Shown: positions 36,022 through 48,680, counted from the stretch's first letter. The stretch: 64,000 nt of DNA from Gigaspora margarita (GCA_009809945.1 WTPW01002104.1:51700-115699); one strand, 5' to 3'. Numbers and translations: made by a program. The notes: generated from the sequence alone by a model not told the origin.

Positions 36022-37556
36022 TAGTCAAGAGACATGTCCATATATAATGGCTTAGAATGAGTTACTTATAGATCAAATAAGTTGACTCACCCAATTTTAT
36101 ATGTAAATTTATGAAAAAATTATTTAAATTGAATTTATTTAAAAGTATATATATAAAAGTCTCTTTAAATTTTAAATATCTTAATTTTAAGCAGGGGGCT
36201 GAAAATCTTTCACTAAAGTTGACCAATTCTTTACTATGTTCTTTAAGCCAAATAAGTGACTCATCCTATATAATAATATGATTGGTCAAAATAATCTTTT
36301 GAAAATATAAAAGATGCTATTAAGTAAAAGCCTCTTGTGCCCTAATTGAAAGTTAAAGAAGAGGTTCTTCTGATTCCAATGGTAGTTAAATTATCAAAAT
36401 TGGCTTAGTGGATTCCAAGATACTTGGGATCAAAGAAGAGAATTAAGAATCTGCAAATTTACTGTTATACAAAGTATTATAATTTATAATAGTGATTTAA
36501 GCCAGCTAATGCAGCCGCAGCTAAGCTGGCTTAGCCAGCTAAGCCAGCTGATATAATATGATCGACTGGCTAATACGGCTAAAAGCTAACTATTATAAGA
36601 ATCTGATAAATTCTGAAAAGGAAAAATGAACATAAAGTATGGGTCAAATAACCCAAAATATTCTGAATGCAGGCCAATAGTTAACTGTTAGCCAGCTGCT
36701 TAGCTGATGATTTGGTCAGCTGGCTAAGCTAGCTGACTAAAACCATGTGGCTTAAATCACTAATTTATAATACTTTGTATAATAGTGAATTTGTAGATTC
36801 TTATGTTCTCTTCTTTGATCTCAAGTATCTTGGAATCTACTAAGCCAATTTTGATGATTTAACTACCATTGGAATTAGAAGAACCTCCTCTTTAACTTTC
36901 ACTTAGGGCACAAAGGCCTTTACTTAATAGCATCTTTCATATTTTCAAAAGATTATTTTGACCAATCATATTATTATATAGGGTAAGTTACTCATTTGAC
37001 TTAAAGAATATAGTAAAAAATTGGTCAACTTTAGTAAAAGATTTTTAGCCCCCTGCTTAAAATTAAGAATTAAAACTTTGAGCAAGAAAGTATTAAATAT
37101 CTAAGAATATATATTTTAAAATGGGTTTTATAATTTATTGCACCTGCAATACATTGTACCCCTTCTATTAATTGAAAATTTTGCCTATGAAACCATTTTT
37201 GGAGTTTTAATAAAAAATGTTCCTTGTGAAAATTTAGTATTAACTATACCCCTGCTCTATCCTAGGCCTTAACCCTAATTCTAATATTAATTAAATTTTA
37301 GTTTTTGTTTTGATAAAAATTTTTTTAATTATTTGTTACACAAAATTGATGATCCATATAGTTATAATAGGGGTGCAATATATTGCACTATGCAATAAAT
37401 TATAAAATCCTTTTAAAATTTAAAGAAACTTTTATATATATACTTTTAAATAAATTCAATTTAAATGATTTTTTTGCATAAATTTACATATAAATTTGGG
37501 TGAGTCAACTTATTAATCTATAAGTAATTGTACGCAGTTAGACATGTCCCTTGACT
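36022..37556. mobile_element. 1.5-kb foldback element with TAGCCAGC centre
   Basis: The outer arms AGTCAAGAGACATGTCC and inverse, and the inner arms from about 36192 to 36500, are matched in inverted order from about 36760 to 37050. The centre (36490-36760) contains repeated TTAGCCAGCTAAGC units. The right arm is interrupted by the type A element at 37123-37410; the left arm, which is intact, shows the original sequence. Confidence 0.85.
37123..37410. mobile_element. Type A MITE, perfect 9-bp TSD
   Basis: Flanked by TTTTAAAAT at 37114-37122 and 37411-37419. Ends GGGTTTTATAATTTATTGCA and, inverted, GGATTTTATAATTTATTGCA. The core reads TATGAAACCATTTTTGG and then CCTTAACCCTAATTCTAA. Confidence 0.93.
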
Positions 37557-37596
37557 ATTAAAATAAATTTAGTATTATTTTAAAAGTTCTAATATA

Positions 37597-39097
37597 TAGT
37601 CATTCTTCTATATAATCACACAGTTGGGCACACACTAATATGGTGATTATAAAGAAGTGTGACTGTATAAAGGTTACCTCTATATAAGCACAAATTATAA
37701 TAAATAAAAAAGTGATTTAATAGAGGTATTTAAAAAATTTTATATATGATTGTAGAAAGTTTCTATATAGAAAAGTTACAATTTTACTAATTAAATCAAC
37801 TTTTATGCAATAATTAAAGTTGTTCAGCAGAATAAAATACAGCTGCATTAAAATTTTTATACAAATCAGATAACTTTTTATCAGTACAGTTTTTCATTTT
37901 ACATATCTACAAATATAGCTAAAAATTTGTAATTTTTTTTGTATAAATGTAAAATAAAAAGATGTATTAATGAAATATAAACTGATTTATATGGAAATTT
38001 TAAAGTAAATGTATTTTGTTCTTTTGAACAACGTTTATTATTGCATAAAAATCGATTTGCTTAGTATTATTTTGACTTTTATATATAGCAACGATCAATG
38101 ATCATATATAAAAATTTTTTAAAAATTATTTTAAAAAATTTTTATATACGATTGTTGATCGTTGCTATATATATAAATCAAAATAATAAATAATAAACAT
38201 TGTTCAGGAGAACAAAATACATTTACTCTAAAATTTTCATATAAATCAGTTAACATTTCATTAATACGTCTTTTTATTATTTTACATTTCTACAAAAAAA
38301 AATTACAAATTTTTAGCTATATTCGTAGATATGTAAAATGAAAAACTGTACTAATATAAAGTTATCTGATTTTTATGAAAATTTTAGAGTAAATGTATTT
38401 TGTTCTCCTGAACAACGTTTATTATTGCATAAAAATCGATTAGCTTAGTATTATTTTAACTTTTATATATAGCAACGATCAATGATCGTATATAAAAATT
38501 TTTAAAATAAAATTTTAAAAAAATTTTTATATACGATTATTGATCGTTGCTATATATAAAAGTTAAAATAATATTAAGCTAATCGATTTTTATGCAATAA
38601 TAAACGTTGTTCAGGAGAACAAAATACATTTACTCTAAAATTTTCATAAAAATCAGATAACTTTTTATAGTAAAGTTTTTCATTTTACTTTTCTACAAAA
38701 AAAAATTACAAATTTTTAGCTATATTCGTAGATACATAAAATGAAAAACTGTACTAATAAAAAGTTATCCGATTTGTATGAAAATTTTAGAGTATCTGTA
38801 TTTTGTTCTTCCGAATAACTTTAATTATTGCTTAAAAGTTGATTTAATTAGTAAAATTGTAACTTTTCTATACAACAACTTTCTATGATCATATATAAAT
38901 ATGATTGCATGGAAGGAATTTTACTATTAAAAAATATCTATAAATATAAAAATATGTGTAATAGTGATTATAAGCATTTGTGACTTTATAGAAAGGTTTT
39001 AATAACAAAAAAAATGGTAACCAAAAACCATATAATTGTATGGAGTTAGTGATTATATGGGAAGTGACTATAGGGAGGAATGTCTGTATTTAAAAAA
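37597..39097. mobile_element. TA-type non-coding element with hairpin array
   Basis: The left end is TAGTCATTCTTCTATATAAT. The right end, inverted, is CAGACATTCCTCCCTATAGT. TA lies on each side. The right 200 bp match 19425-19606. The interior (37800-38815) alternates two hairpins: one with ATCGATTTGCTTAGTATTAT and GCAACGATCAATGATC arms, the other with GTTGTTCAGGAGAACAAAAT arms. It is a second case of the A-B hairpin array design. Confidence 0.65.
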
Positions 39098-39164
39098 TTT
39101 AAATATTAATAACTTAATAATTTAATTTAATTTATAAAAATTAGTCAATTTTAAATTACAATTA

Positions 39165-39885
39165 TTATAAAACACACTTATAGTGTTTTACTACCATAGA
39201 TAAATTAAATTTGCAAATCTGAGTAACAAAAACAAAAATAATTTTATAAAACAAAAAATAAATTTTAATTACTTTAGGATTAGAGTGAGGTCTAAAATTT
39301 TAACTAAATATTAGTATATACAAAATTTAGCAAGAAATTTTTTTTATTAGAGCCCCAAAGGTGGTTTTAGAAGCAAAATTTTGAATATAAATGTTTTTTT
39401 TTTAAAAAATAACCAAAAAATGAAATTTTATATTACAATTATTATAAAATGCACCTATGGTGTTGAACACTATAGGTAAATTAGATTTGCAAATTTGTGT
39501 AACAAAAACAAAAAATTAAATTTTTATAAAACAAAAAAAAATTTAATTATTTTAGGGTTAGGGTGAGGCCTGAGATTTTGTCAGGGCATTAGTATATACA
39601 AAATTTGCAAGAAATTATTTTTATTAGAACCCCAAAGATGGTTTTGTAGCAAAATTTTGAGATATAACCATTTTTTCAAAAAATAAATAAAAATTGAAAT
39701 TTTATGTTGTACCTGATCTTAAATTTTAATTGGCTATTTTAATAGTTTTGTATAATATGGTATTCAATACTATAGGTGTATTTTAGTAAACTTGTTATAT
39801 TATACCTGATTTTAAATTTTGATTGATTACTCTAATAGTTTTATGTAACATAGTGTAAAACACTATAGATGTGTTTTAATAAAAC
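39165..39885. mobile_element. Tandem or nested decayed type A MITEs
   Basis: Two consecutive copies of the core (GTGTAACAAAAACAAAAA, TTAGGGTTAGGGTGAGG, TGGTTTTGTAGCAAAATTTTG), with AACACTATAGGTNNATTTTAGTAAA arms near 39470, 39760 and 39860. The ends could not be assigned individually. Confidence 0.6.
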
Positions 39886-39949
39886 TTTTAAATTATACCA
39901 AATTTTCATAAAATATAATTAATGTTTATAATTTATAGTTTAAATATAA

Positions 39950-40310
39950 GGATTTTAATTTATAGTGCTATAGCACTATAGTGATAGGGCATTTTAACCA
40001 ATTAAAATTTAAGATCAGATGTAATATATAGATTAGATTTGTATAACAAAATAAAAAAATTTTTAAAAAATTAATTATATCCTTAAATTTTGTTTAAAAA
40101 ACTATCTTTTGGGCTCTAATAAAAAAATTTTCTTGCTAAATTTTACTATAAATACTATTTAATTCTAACCTATTATCTTTACTCTTACTCTAATATTAAA
40201 GAGATTATATTTTGGTTTGTTAATAGTTGGTTTGATTTATTTATTACACCAATTTTGTTTATTATATATAGAGTAGCACTATAGTGCTATAGCGCTATAA
40301 TAATATTTTC
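39950..40310. mobile_element. Type A MITE, perfect 9-bp TSD
   Basis: Flanked by TAAATATAA at 39941-39949 and 40311-40319. Ends GGATTTTAATTTATAGTGC and, inverted, GAAAATATTATTATAGCGC. The arms repeat ACTATAGTGCTATAGC. Confidence 0.93.
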
Positions 40311-40493
40311 TAAATATAAAGTTAAATCTTAATAAATATTAGAGCAAATCTATTTGTAACTAGTGGTAACATGCTCTGATTATGTGCAACCAATCAAAAT
40401 TGATATTGAAAATCAACTTAGCCCAGATTCTGTAGAGCCAATCAAAAAGAACAAAGTAATAATTATACTTTTTTTTTAAATATTTTATTATAA

Positions 40494-40831
40494 GAATTTT
40501 TTATTTTTTTGCCTATGTGATATATTGCACCCTATAAGACCTGGTGTAATGTAAAAGCAAAACAATAAAATAAATTTATTAGTTTAGGGTTATGGTGAGA
40601 GTTAGGTTAGGGTTAGGTTAGAGTAGTTTAGCAAAGAAGTTCTAACCCAAAATTTCAAGATGAATTTTTTTGTTAGAGCTCGAAAGATGGTTTCATAGCC
40701 AAAATTTTGTGCTATAGCTGATTTTTGAAAAAAATTGTAATTGCTTTGATTTCACATTACATCTGATCCTGCATTATAATTGGCTGATCAGGGGTGGCGA
40801 TACATCGCCATGGCGATAAATTATAAAATCC
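40494..40831. mobile_element. Type A MITE, perfect 9-bp TSD
   Basis: Flanked by TTATTATAA at 40485-40493 and 40832-40840. Ends GAATTTTTTATTTTTTTGCC and, inverted, GGATTTTATAATTTATCGCC. The right arm carries the self-complementary ATCGCCATGGCGAT, also seen in the element at 28074. The centre is GGTTAGGGTTAGGTTAGAG. Confidence 0.93.
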
Positions 40832-40862
40832 TTATTATAATGCAACTATTATATATTTTTTC

Positions 40863-41226
40863 GAGTTTACTAAAACGCACCACTAGTGCCAACACCACAA
40901 TGATTTTTCACCAATCACATTTTTTAAATACAGTATAACGTAAAGATCTTGTATAACATAAATTTTTTGCAATTTTGCAATTTTTTCAAAAATACCTTCT
41001 AACTCAAAATTTCATCTATAAAACCACCTTTTTTTTTAAAAAAATAAAATTCCTTGCGAAATTTTACTATATACTATGACTTATCCTAACCCCTAACTAC
41101 TAACTCTCACTTAACATTTATTAAATTCAATTTTTGTTTATTTTTTTTTGTTTATTTTTTTATATTGATCTTCACGTTACACCACATACTGGTGTTGAAC
41201 ACCAGTGGTGCATTTTAGTAAACTTG
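40863..41226. mobile_element. Type A MITE, near-perfect 9-bp TSD
   Basis: Flanks TATTTTTTC (40854-40862) and TATTTTTTT (41227-41235). Ends GAGTTTACTAAAACGCACCA and, inverted, CAAGTTTACTAAAATGCACC. The core has TCCTAACCCCTAACTAC. It begins only 31 bp after the previous element. Confidence 0.88.
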
Positions 41227-41455
41227 TATTTTTTTAATTAATTAATAATTTATTATAACGCAATCAATTATAATATTATAATATCATAGACCCTTATGCA
41301 CAGTATCAACTTCGCATTTAGCAAATAATAATATAAAATAATAAAACTTCATACACAATTTAAAGAATTTCATGATATAAGCATAATCTGTACCTGAATT
41401 TGACAACCAACTAGCATATTAGAACTGCTATAAACCACTCTCTAGCCTCATTCAC
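41227..41455. other. AT-rich spacer
   Basis: No feature recognised. Confidence 0.45.
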
Positions 41456-42175
41456 TTATATACAAAAAGAGCTAAAAACCCAAGAATGATGATGCTAAAA
41501 ATGACAAAACCACCCATAAAGATTTCAACAATGCTAGTGAAATAATACCTAGAAAGGATCCAACAACAATACTAAAAATAATAAACCTACAAACAAAGAC
41601 TTTAACAACAGTGTCAAAATAATACCTATGAAGACTTTAATAATGACAATAATAATTTACCTATTTCTGCAAAGAAAAGAATTAGCTCAAAACTGAGAAA
41701 GAACAAAAAAAGAACAAAAAAACCCCAAAATAGAAGAAATTATCTATCTTAAACAAAAGCTTTCAAGATAATATGCCAAAAATACCAGAACAAGTTCCAA
41801 AGCCAAGAAGGTTAGTTCAAGTCAAGAAAAAAAGAATTGGAAAAACAATGAAAAAAACTATTGCTCTTATCTTACAGGATCCTATTTCTAGCAAAGTAAA
41901 ATGAAAAAATATACTAGAACTGCTCCAAGTTCAAAAAAATGTTAGTTAAAGAAAAAGAAAAGAAAATTCCAAATAATACTAACAAGAGTTATTAAGAGAA
42001 CTTAGAAGAAACACTCCAAGAGTAAAAGTCTAAAATTAATAAAAAAATCTTTATGAAAATCTAAATCACAAATGATATTATCGAATAATAGCATGAACAA
42101 CAAAGTCTGAATTTCTACAAGCACAGCTCCAAAATGGCAAAAGTCCAAATCGATCCCCTAATCCAGAACTAGGGA
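41456..42175 (+). pseudogene. Decayed coding-like region, unrecognised
   Basis: Base use differs from the surroundings (A-rich on the plus strand, C-richer). Several plus-strand pieces read as plausible peptide: D-D-A-K-N-D-K-T-T-H-K-D-F-N-N near 41490, a Lys/Arg-rich piece near 41690-41750, M-K-K-T-I-A-L-I-L-Q-D-P-I-S near 41850, and Q-A-Q-L-Q-N-G-K-S-P-N-R near 42120. Stops and frame changes break them. Together they look like an old gene or element-encoded protein of charged, low-complexity type. No domain was identified. Confidence 0.3.
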
Positions 42176-44026
42176 TTGTCACTACTAGTGACAAGCATAT
42201 TTTTTCTAAATATTATATTGAAATATTATATAAAGTTTTATAAAATTTTTTAAAACTATATATATATAACTTTTTGTAGCAAATGCTTGTTATCTAGCTA
42301 ATACATTAAGTAATAAAGATAAAAATATTTTTTAAATAATTTATAATTGAGTATTTCTATTTGTATACTATATGGACATATATGGTATATTAATATCTCA
42401 AAATTCTGGTTATAAACAGTTCTTAAAGTTCTAACAAAAAATATTTTTTGCAAAATTTTAGCATAAATTATAAACCCTCTAACCATAAAGCTAACCTTAC
42501 CTAACCTTAAACTGAGTTAATTTTTGGCTTGACAAATTATATATTATACAAAGGTGTAAATCAATAATTAGTACCCATGTACAAACACTATATGTAAACT
42601 ATGAAATTTTTTATATTTATAGTTATTATTTAAAAAGAATTTAACTAATTTTAACACCTGGTTAAATTATAAATTTTAACCACCCTTTATTTTTATAAAA
42701 GTTTTTTTATATAAAAATTATTTTTTAAAGATTAGAGTTAGGGTATAGGTTATATTAAGTTAGAAAGTAGATTATTTATATGCAAAATTGGATGCTAAAA
42801 ACTTTTACTTAATAGCCCAAAGCTAGTTTTTGTAATAAAATTTTGCGATATTATCATTTTTGATTTTTTTTTAAGTTTTCTTATTTTCTTTATCCTGCGA
42901 CCTGATTGGTAAATTATAGGGTGGTTAACATCACCAAAGGGGCAAATTAGCAACACTCATTTAAAAATTAGGTTTATTTTTGATAAAATTAAGTCAAATC
43001 TAAATTTATAAATTTTAGCAAACAAATTTAGCTGCTAAACTGAACAGTTGAAGGATAGCAATAATTATTATAATATAAAATACTATAGTAGATTTCATGA
43101 AAAGCAATTACCTTTTAATTATAAAAATTTTTAAATTAATGTAACTTTTTAAAAACAAAACAATATTTAAAAAATTTTTGTTAGTTTAATAGCTTAAACA
43201 GCTATTAAATTATCAAAAAAAATTAAAAATATTATATTTATAATATCATGTTATACATAACACCCTATAATGCAAACTAGATTATAATTATAGTTAGAGT
43301 TAGGGTTAGAGTTAGAATTAGGTTAAAGTTAGAATTTATATTAAAATTGTAAGAAAAACTTATTTTGTTAATAATACAACAGGGGTTACCCTAGTAAAAT
43401 CTTGAGATATTTGAGAATTTTGGAAAGTGTTTTAATATAGAATGTTATATAACACAGTGTTATAAATATAATTTTCCAAATTTTAAATGTCTTTTGTTTT
43501 TAACAAGTTATATTTATATATAATTCAAAATTTTGGCACTTATTGTATATATAAAAAAACATAACAAAATTTGCATCTATTAACAAAATTTTAAATTTTA
43601 TTAATAAAATTTAAAATTGTATTAAGTTTTCTGCATTTTTATTGGATAATTAGGTTAAACTGCAGCTAAAAAATTGGCGCCTACATATAAAATATTTTGG
43701 CTTTAGATGAAATTCACTGTATAACTTAACTTTTTGATATTTTTATTAAAGTTGTTTAATAATTTTTTAAATATCTTATTTCAAATTTTAATATAATTTT
43801 TATATATTTTTATAAATTTTAAGTTTTAAACAAAGATATGTTAATTATCAAAATAGATTTAATAAAAATTTATTTATATTTGTAATATTTGAACTAAAAT
43901 ACCTTTTTTAAAGCTTTAATAGTTTTTTAAATTTAATTTTGCAGATTGGATTAACATACACTCAAGTAATATTCAATACCTACAGTATGTTTAGTTAATG
44001 TTATAAAATTAGTTATACTTATAGGG
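42176..44026. mobile_element. AT-rich stretch with several decayed type A relics
   Basis: Centres with CCTAACCTTAAAC (42490), TTAGAGTTAGGGTATAGG (42725) and TTAGGGTTAGAGTTAG (43300) mark at least three relics. Around 42660-42915 the inverted arms AACCACCCT/AGGGTGGTT are visible; around 43245-43470 the arms TTATANATAACAC are visible. Target duplications are not clear. The frame at 42298-42486 is not supported as a gene. Confidence 0.45.
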
Positions 44027-44030
44027 TTGA

Positions 44031-44503
44031 GTCAATAAAACCAAGCAAATATATATTTTTTTTAAACTTTAAACAAGACTAATTAATAAAAACTTAAGCA
44101 AATTTAGTAAAATTTGTTTAAATTAAATTTGCAAGTTTGTAGTATTTAAAAAAAAATTTTACTAAATTTGATTAAGTTTTTATTAAATTACGATTGTTTA
44201 ATGTCTTAAAAAATGTTTTATGTAATAGATATTTCAGGGGCTGTTGTGGATTAGCACGGCGAAGCCGTGGTAATACGTGATGGTGATGTTCACGGCGCAC
44301 GTGAAATATCTGATGTATTTCACGGTTCCTATGCCCATAACATTCCTGACTAAAATTTTTACTGATGACGTAATGGCCGTGGAAAAATTTTTGATATTTT
44401 CATGGCATTGCGTCATCATAAAAATATCATCAAAAATGTTCATGGGAGAACATTAGGGGCCGTGGAATATTATAAAATATTTGCTTGATTTTTATTGACT
44501 CAA
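44031..44503. mobile_element. Inverted-repeat element with GTTGAGTCAATAAAA ends
   Basis: Ends GGGTTGAGTCAATAAAACCA and, inverted, GCGTTGAGTCAATAAAAATC, next to TATA on both sides. The inner part (44235-44460) is GC-richer and built of CACGG/CCGTG and ATGACG repeats. The 69-residue minus-strand frame at 44234-44443 is its translation. Confidence 0.7.
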
Positions 44504-44559
44504 CGCTATATGTTCTTGTCTATAACAATTTGTATTATATTATACTATGTTAATATAAC

Positions 44560-44960
44560 AAATATGGTGCTGAACGTATCCTCGGCAACACGTGACTCGT
44601 TTCAATTTTTAAAATTGCTAAAGCTTTTTATACAAGAGGTTTTTCAAAAAACTGACCAGTAATTTTATAGAGCATATAAAGCTCTATAAAATTACCAACC
44701 AGTTTGTTGAAAACCTTTTGTATAAAAGTTTTAAACGATTTGAAAATTGATATTAAAAATAAGATTTAATTATAAAATCAAATTTCAAAACGCTAAAAAT
44801 TTTTACACAGATGGTAGTTTTAAAAAATCTGACCGGTAACTTTGTAAAGCTCATCATGATGAACAAAGTTACTGGTCAGATTTTAAAAATAATGCTTTGT
44901 AAAAAAAGTTTTAGCAGTTTGAAGTTATTGTCTAGTGTAGATGTCTTGCACTATATTAAA
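44560..44960. repeat. Two related hairpins in tandem
   Basis: Hairpin 1 (44604-44750): arms GACCAGTAATTTTATAGAGC. Hairpin 2 (44783-44930): arms GACCGGTAACTTTGTAAAGC. The same design is repeated with different stems. The 66-residue frame at 44811-45011 crosses the second stem. Confidence 0.65.
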
Positions 44961-45379
44961 TTTTTTTTTAATCTGTTCAAAAATAACTGCTTACTTCGCA
45001 CAACAGTGTAACAATATTAAGGCTATTTATATATTACAATTTAAAGCATTTGATATAACTATATTATTCATATATTCTGCAAAATAAATAATTTTTCATT
45101 TTAATAGACAGAAAATTTTTTTAAGCATCATATTTAAGTAATTATACAATAAACATCTATTTTATGTGTATTCACCTACCATGAAAGTTTAAAAAAGAAA
45201 TAGTAACAATTTTTAATGAATTAATTAATTTACTTATTTTTTATTAATTAATTATTATTTTTTTTTTTAAAAAAAAAAGACATTTTACAAAATTGAAATG
45301 GTATCCTGGTATTATAAATTTACACTCTTAAAAAAAAAAATACAGTACCACTAAAATTTCAAAGAACATCATTGAACCT
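44961..45379. other. Spacer downstream of the C2-domain gene
   Basis: AT-rich. It probably holds the 3' end of the transcript from the minus-strand gene, since many AATAAA-like sequences exist on that strand, but none can be singled out. Confidence 0.4.
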
Positions 45380-46233
45380 TTAAAAATACTGCATGAGTAA
45401 AAATAGAATGGTAACAATTTGGTAAGTTAAGAACTATGAATAGCAATAGATTTATTGTTTATTGTGATTACATACCATGAAATTTTTCTTATCTTTTTCT
45501 TCGGGCGTTTGTGGTGGCGGGGGTGGTGGCATGCCTTCAGAATAATTTTGATGAACTGGCGATATATCAGATTTTTGATGAGGTAATCCAATCGGTAATG
45601 TGATTGATGGAGGAGCACCAGAACCATATCCTGCCGGAATAGCACCGCCAATTGGACCAAGACTACTATAATTGTTATTATCTTTGTAAGATGGAGTTCG
45701 TGGATAATCTACGTCTACAAATGGGCGTGAAAAATAACTATTATTATTATGTTCTGGTATTGGATAAGGTCTATAAAAAAGTTTGTAAAAGATTTTAGAA
45801 ATTGTCAATCAAGAAATAGCAAATGAAAAATTTTAAGATGAAATTTACGTTGAACCAGCAGGACCAGAAGTAGGACCCTAAATGAAAAAAAATAAGCTTT
45901 AAAAATAATAATTTACTACATCCTAACAAAAAAATAGAAGAAATAAATTATCATTACCTCTTTACGGAATTTCATTAACAAACGTACTTCGCCGGCACCT
46001 TTACCACTTGGCCTTGTAATATGAACCCATTGATCAGCATAACCTGTCTGATAAACGGTTTCTAGAGGAACCGTAGCTTCACCTTGTTAAAGTGAATTTG
46101 CAAAATAAGGCTATATTTACATAAGTAATAAGTCCAATTAGAGATGTAAATATTATCTTGCCTAAAATATCATTTTCAACGCTTTCATTAAAGACTTGTA
46201 AGTAAAGATCGTCACGTCCTTCAACAATATCGC

Positions 46234-46284
<51 letters not shown>

Positions 46285-46710
46285 AAACCATATAAATAGA
46301 TAGCATAAAAAACAAAATCACGAGTAATTTAACGCAACTATCAAAATTTTTTAATGTGCATACAAACTAAAAAGCTTGTCCCAAGAAACATCCGGGCCAG
46401 AATTCTGAATTGTGTGTGTTTTCTTTATATTCGCCCTGTCCAAAGATAGAGTAACATACGGATTCACTTGATCTGGAAATTAGGTAATTCATACATAAAT
46501 AAATTCGATATTGCTTTCATTTATATGTTTAAAAAAAAAAGTTTATATTTAAGATACTGACGAAGAAAATCTGCCTCAAGTTTTTTGGCTTCAACTTAAT
46601 TTTGAAAAAAGATATTTAAAAACTCAAATTACATGAATTAAGTGACCAAAATTATGCATTAATTAAAATTTCTTTTTACCGACAATAACTTCGAGCTCAC
46701 CGTACGGCAT
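45380..46710 (-). CDS. C2-domain, proline-rich protein (Inn1/Fic1-like layout)
   Basis: Predicted spliced gene of about 233 residues. Inferred exons, in order: 46710-46680, 46594-46562, 46472-46364, 46232-46162, 46082-45958, 45877-45849, 45770-45476 and 45388-45380. Phases agree throughout. All introns are GT-AG except the fourth, which starts with GC (G|GCAAGA). The start M-P-Y-G-E-L-E-V-I-V opens a type-I C2 beta sandwich of about 120 residues. It includes V-N-P-Y-V-T-L-S-L-D, S-W-D-K-L-F-S-F, L-Y-L-Q-V-F-N-E-S and D-Q-W-V-H-I, then a tail rich in Pro, Gly, Ser and Asn with a run of six prolines (M-P-P-P-P-P-P-Q-T-P). Some aspartates expected for calcium binding look replaced (V-N-P rather than D-P), so calcium-independent lipid or protein binding is possible. 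The C2-plus-proline layout recalls fungal cytokinesis proteins such as Inn1/Fic1, by analogy only. Without the last intron the frame would end at 45452 instead. The third intron holds a 46-base A-tract. Confidence 0.8.
46238..46280. repeat. Poly-A tract in an intron
   Basis: A run of more than 40 adenines on the plus strand (poly-T on the sense strand), just upstream of the acceptor of exon 4. Its length is probably variable. It may act as an extended polypyrimidine tract. Confidence 0.85.
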
Positions 46711-48680
46711 ATTTGTTGAAGAAAATATGAGAAAGGAAAAGAAGTGATATGTCAAAGAGACTAAGACGATGAAGGTAATTCTTTAAATAGTGATTATCAC
46801 CGCAATGCTGCACCTTCCTTTTCTGGCCATAGATTTGGCGAAAATCTTTAAACTCTTAAAAGCTCATTGTTAGTGTTAGACAATTACATCATTCATATGT
46901 TTAATGCTGAATATTATGTGAGAATAGTAAGAATGGTCATTATATCAACTTAGCATTCTTTAATTACTAATACTTGCAGAATAACATTTTATTTATTAAT
47001 AATATAACGATATAACGATAAATACCGATAAAATTTTATAATCGTTTTTTTAATACCTTATATTTTATAAATCAGGTTTTTGGTAAAATAAAAATTACTT
47101 AAGGTTAGTATTTGAATTATCTTACTATATTTGTAGTGCCATCGAACATCACGCTATTTTAGTATTGCTATTACGTTATAAACGCTAACCATATAATAAA
47201 AATATTTCGTCATAAAAAAGGTTAAAGTTTAAGTATGAATGCATTTAACAATGTAAAACAAAATTAGTAATAAAAAAAAACGATATTACTAGGTAGCACA
47301 ATTTAAACGAAAGTACTTACGTAGGTACATGCGCACGTACTTTAAGTACAGAAAATAAAGTAGATTTACTATTTATATTAATTTTTTAAACAATCATTAT
47401 TATTATGTAAATTTCACACTAAATATTAATACTCCTTTACATGCAAGATCACCCTTATAATTGGTTCTAATTCAAATTAAATTACATTAAAAACTTTCAT
47501 TACCATTTAATAAAATTATAATAACTGTTCTAAAATGTATATGACGTAACCATATAATAACAAGGTCATTTGGCGCCAAACATTAAAAAGTGGATGTATC
47601 TACGTATTTGCGCAACATCTCACTAATCGGAGTAACAAGGCAAATTTTATTACCCTTATTTGGTCTCATAGTAAAAATGAGTTATACACATATTCCTCCC
47701 TTTATTATATTATTAATTGAATTCTTCGTTTCTTTGTGCATAAATTTAGGGTTCAACATTGAAAAAAAATAAAGCTGATTCTTTATTTTTAAGTTAATCT
47801 TTAATCTAAATCGGAAAGGAAAAGACACTTGTGCTTAGCATATTTATATTCATAATAATGTTGAAAGAATAGCTTACAATATATATCGAAATCCGTTTTA
47901 TATTTAACATATAAAACTGAAAACTATTTTTCGATTCTAAAACTTATAAAGATTATATGCTAGTTGATTCATTGGCATCATTTTGAAAATTGCACCTTTA
48001 AAGGCAGATGCCTATTATAACGCCAATGGGCGTTCATGGATTCAAGAATTTTCCTTTATTTCAAATGACCACGGGTGGGCGTTATTTCGTTACTATATGG
48101 TGATAATGATCAACGTGTAATAGTATTCAACACTTAGCATCGTTAAATTCATAGTTTAAGAGTCTGAATGAATGCTATGATGATTATTTTCATGTTAAAG
48201 TGTATCAAGATAATTTGTAAGATAAATAAAATGGCTTTACCATTTATATCGCCTTTTCCATACTAGCTGTCACTCTACGTTCTAAAAATAAAAGTTTGTA
48301 GAATCTCCGATGAAATTGTTACTTAATAAATTATTATATTAAGTTTCATCAGTATAAATTTATTTGGTTCTAATAAGTTAACATAAACGAAATAACATCT
48401 AATTACCGAGACAAATAAAAAAAGTAAGAGTCAACAAAGGAATAAAATGGAATAATTATTAATAATATTCCAGTGATGAATCTTAATACTATCTCCTTGT
48501 AAGCCTAAAAAATTTAAGAAAATATCACATGATCTTAATTTTATTCTATTTATGAAACTCCGATATATGATTATTACATTGATTTATTGTACCCTAAGTA
48601 TCAGTTCTTGAGTAGTTGAATTAACTTCCTGGTACTGTATATTACCACCCGAACATTGTGGTACGAAAATTTTCATTATG
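46711..48680. other. Unique upstream region of the C2 gene
   Basis: Higher sequence complexity than most of the window and no inverted-repeat ends. It is likely to contain the promoter and 5' leader of the minus-strand gene that starts at 46710. The small frame at 47590-47772 has no recognisable domain, and I do not support it as a gene. No specific promoter motif can be claimed. Confidence 0.45.

Noticed and set aside
47590-47772. 60-residue frame in the unique region upstream of the C2 gene
   Set aside because: No recognisable domain, and its hydrophobic AT-driven content is as expected by chance; unsupported without expression data.
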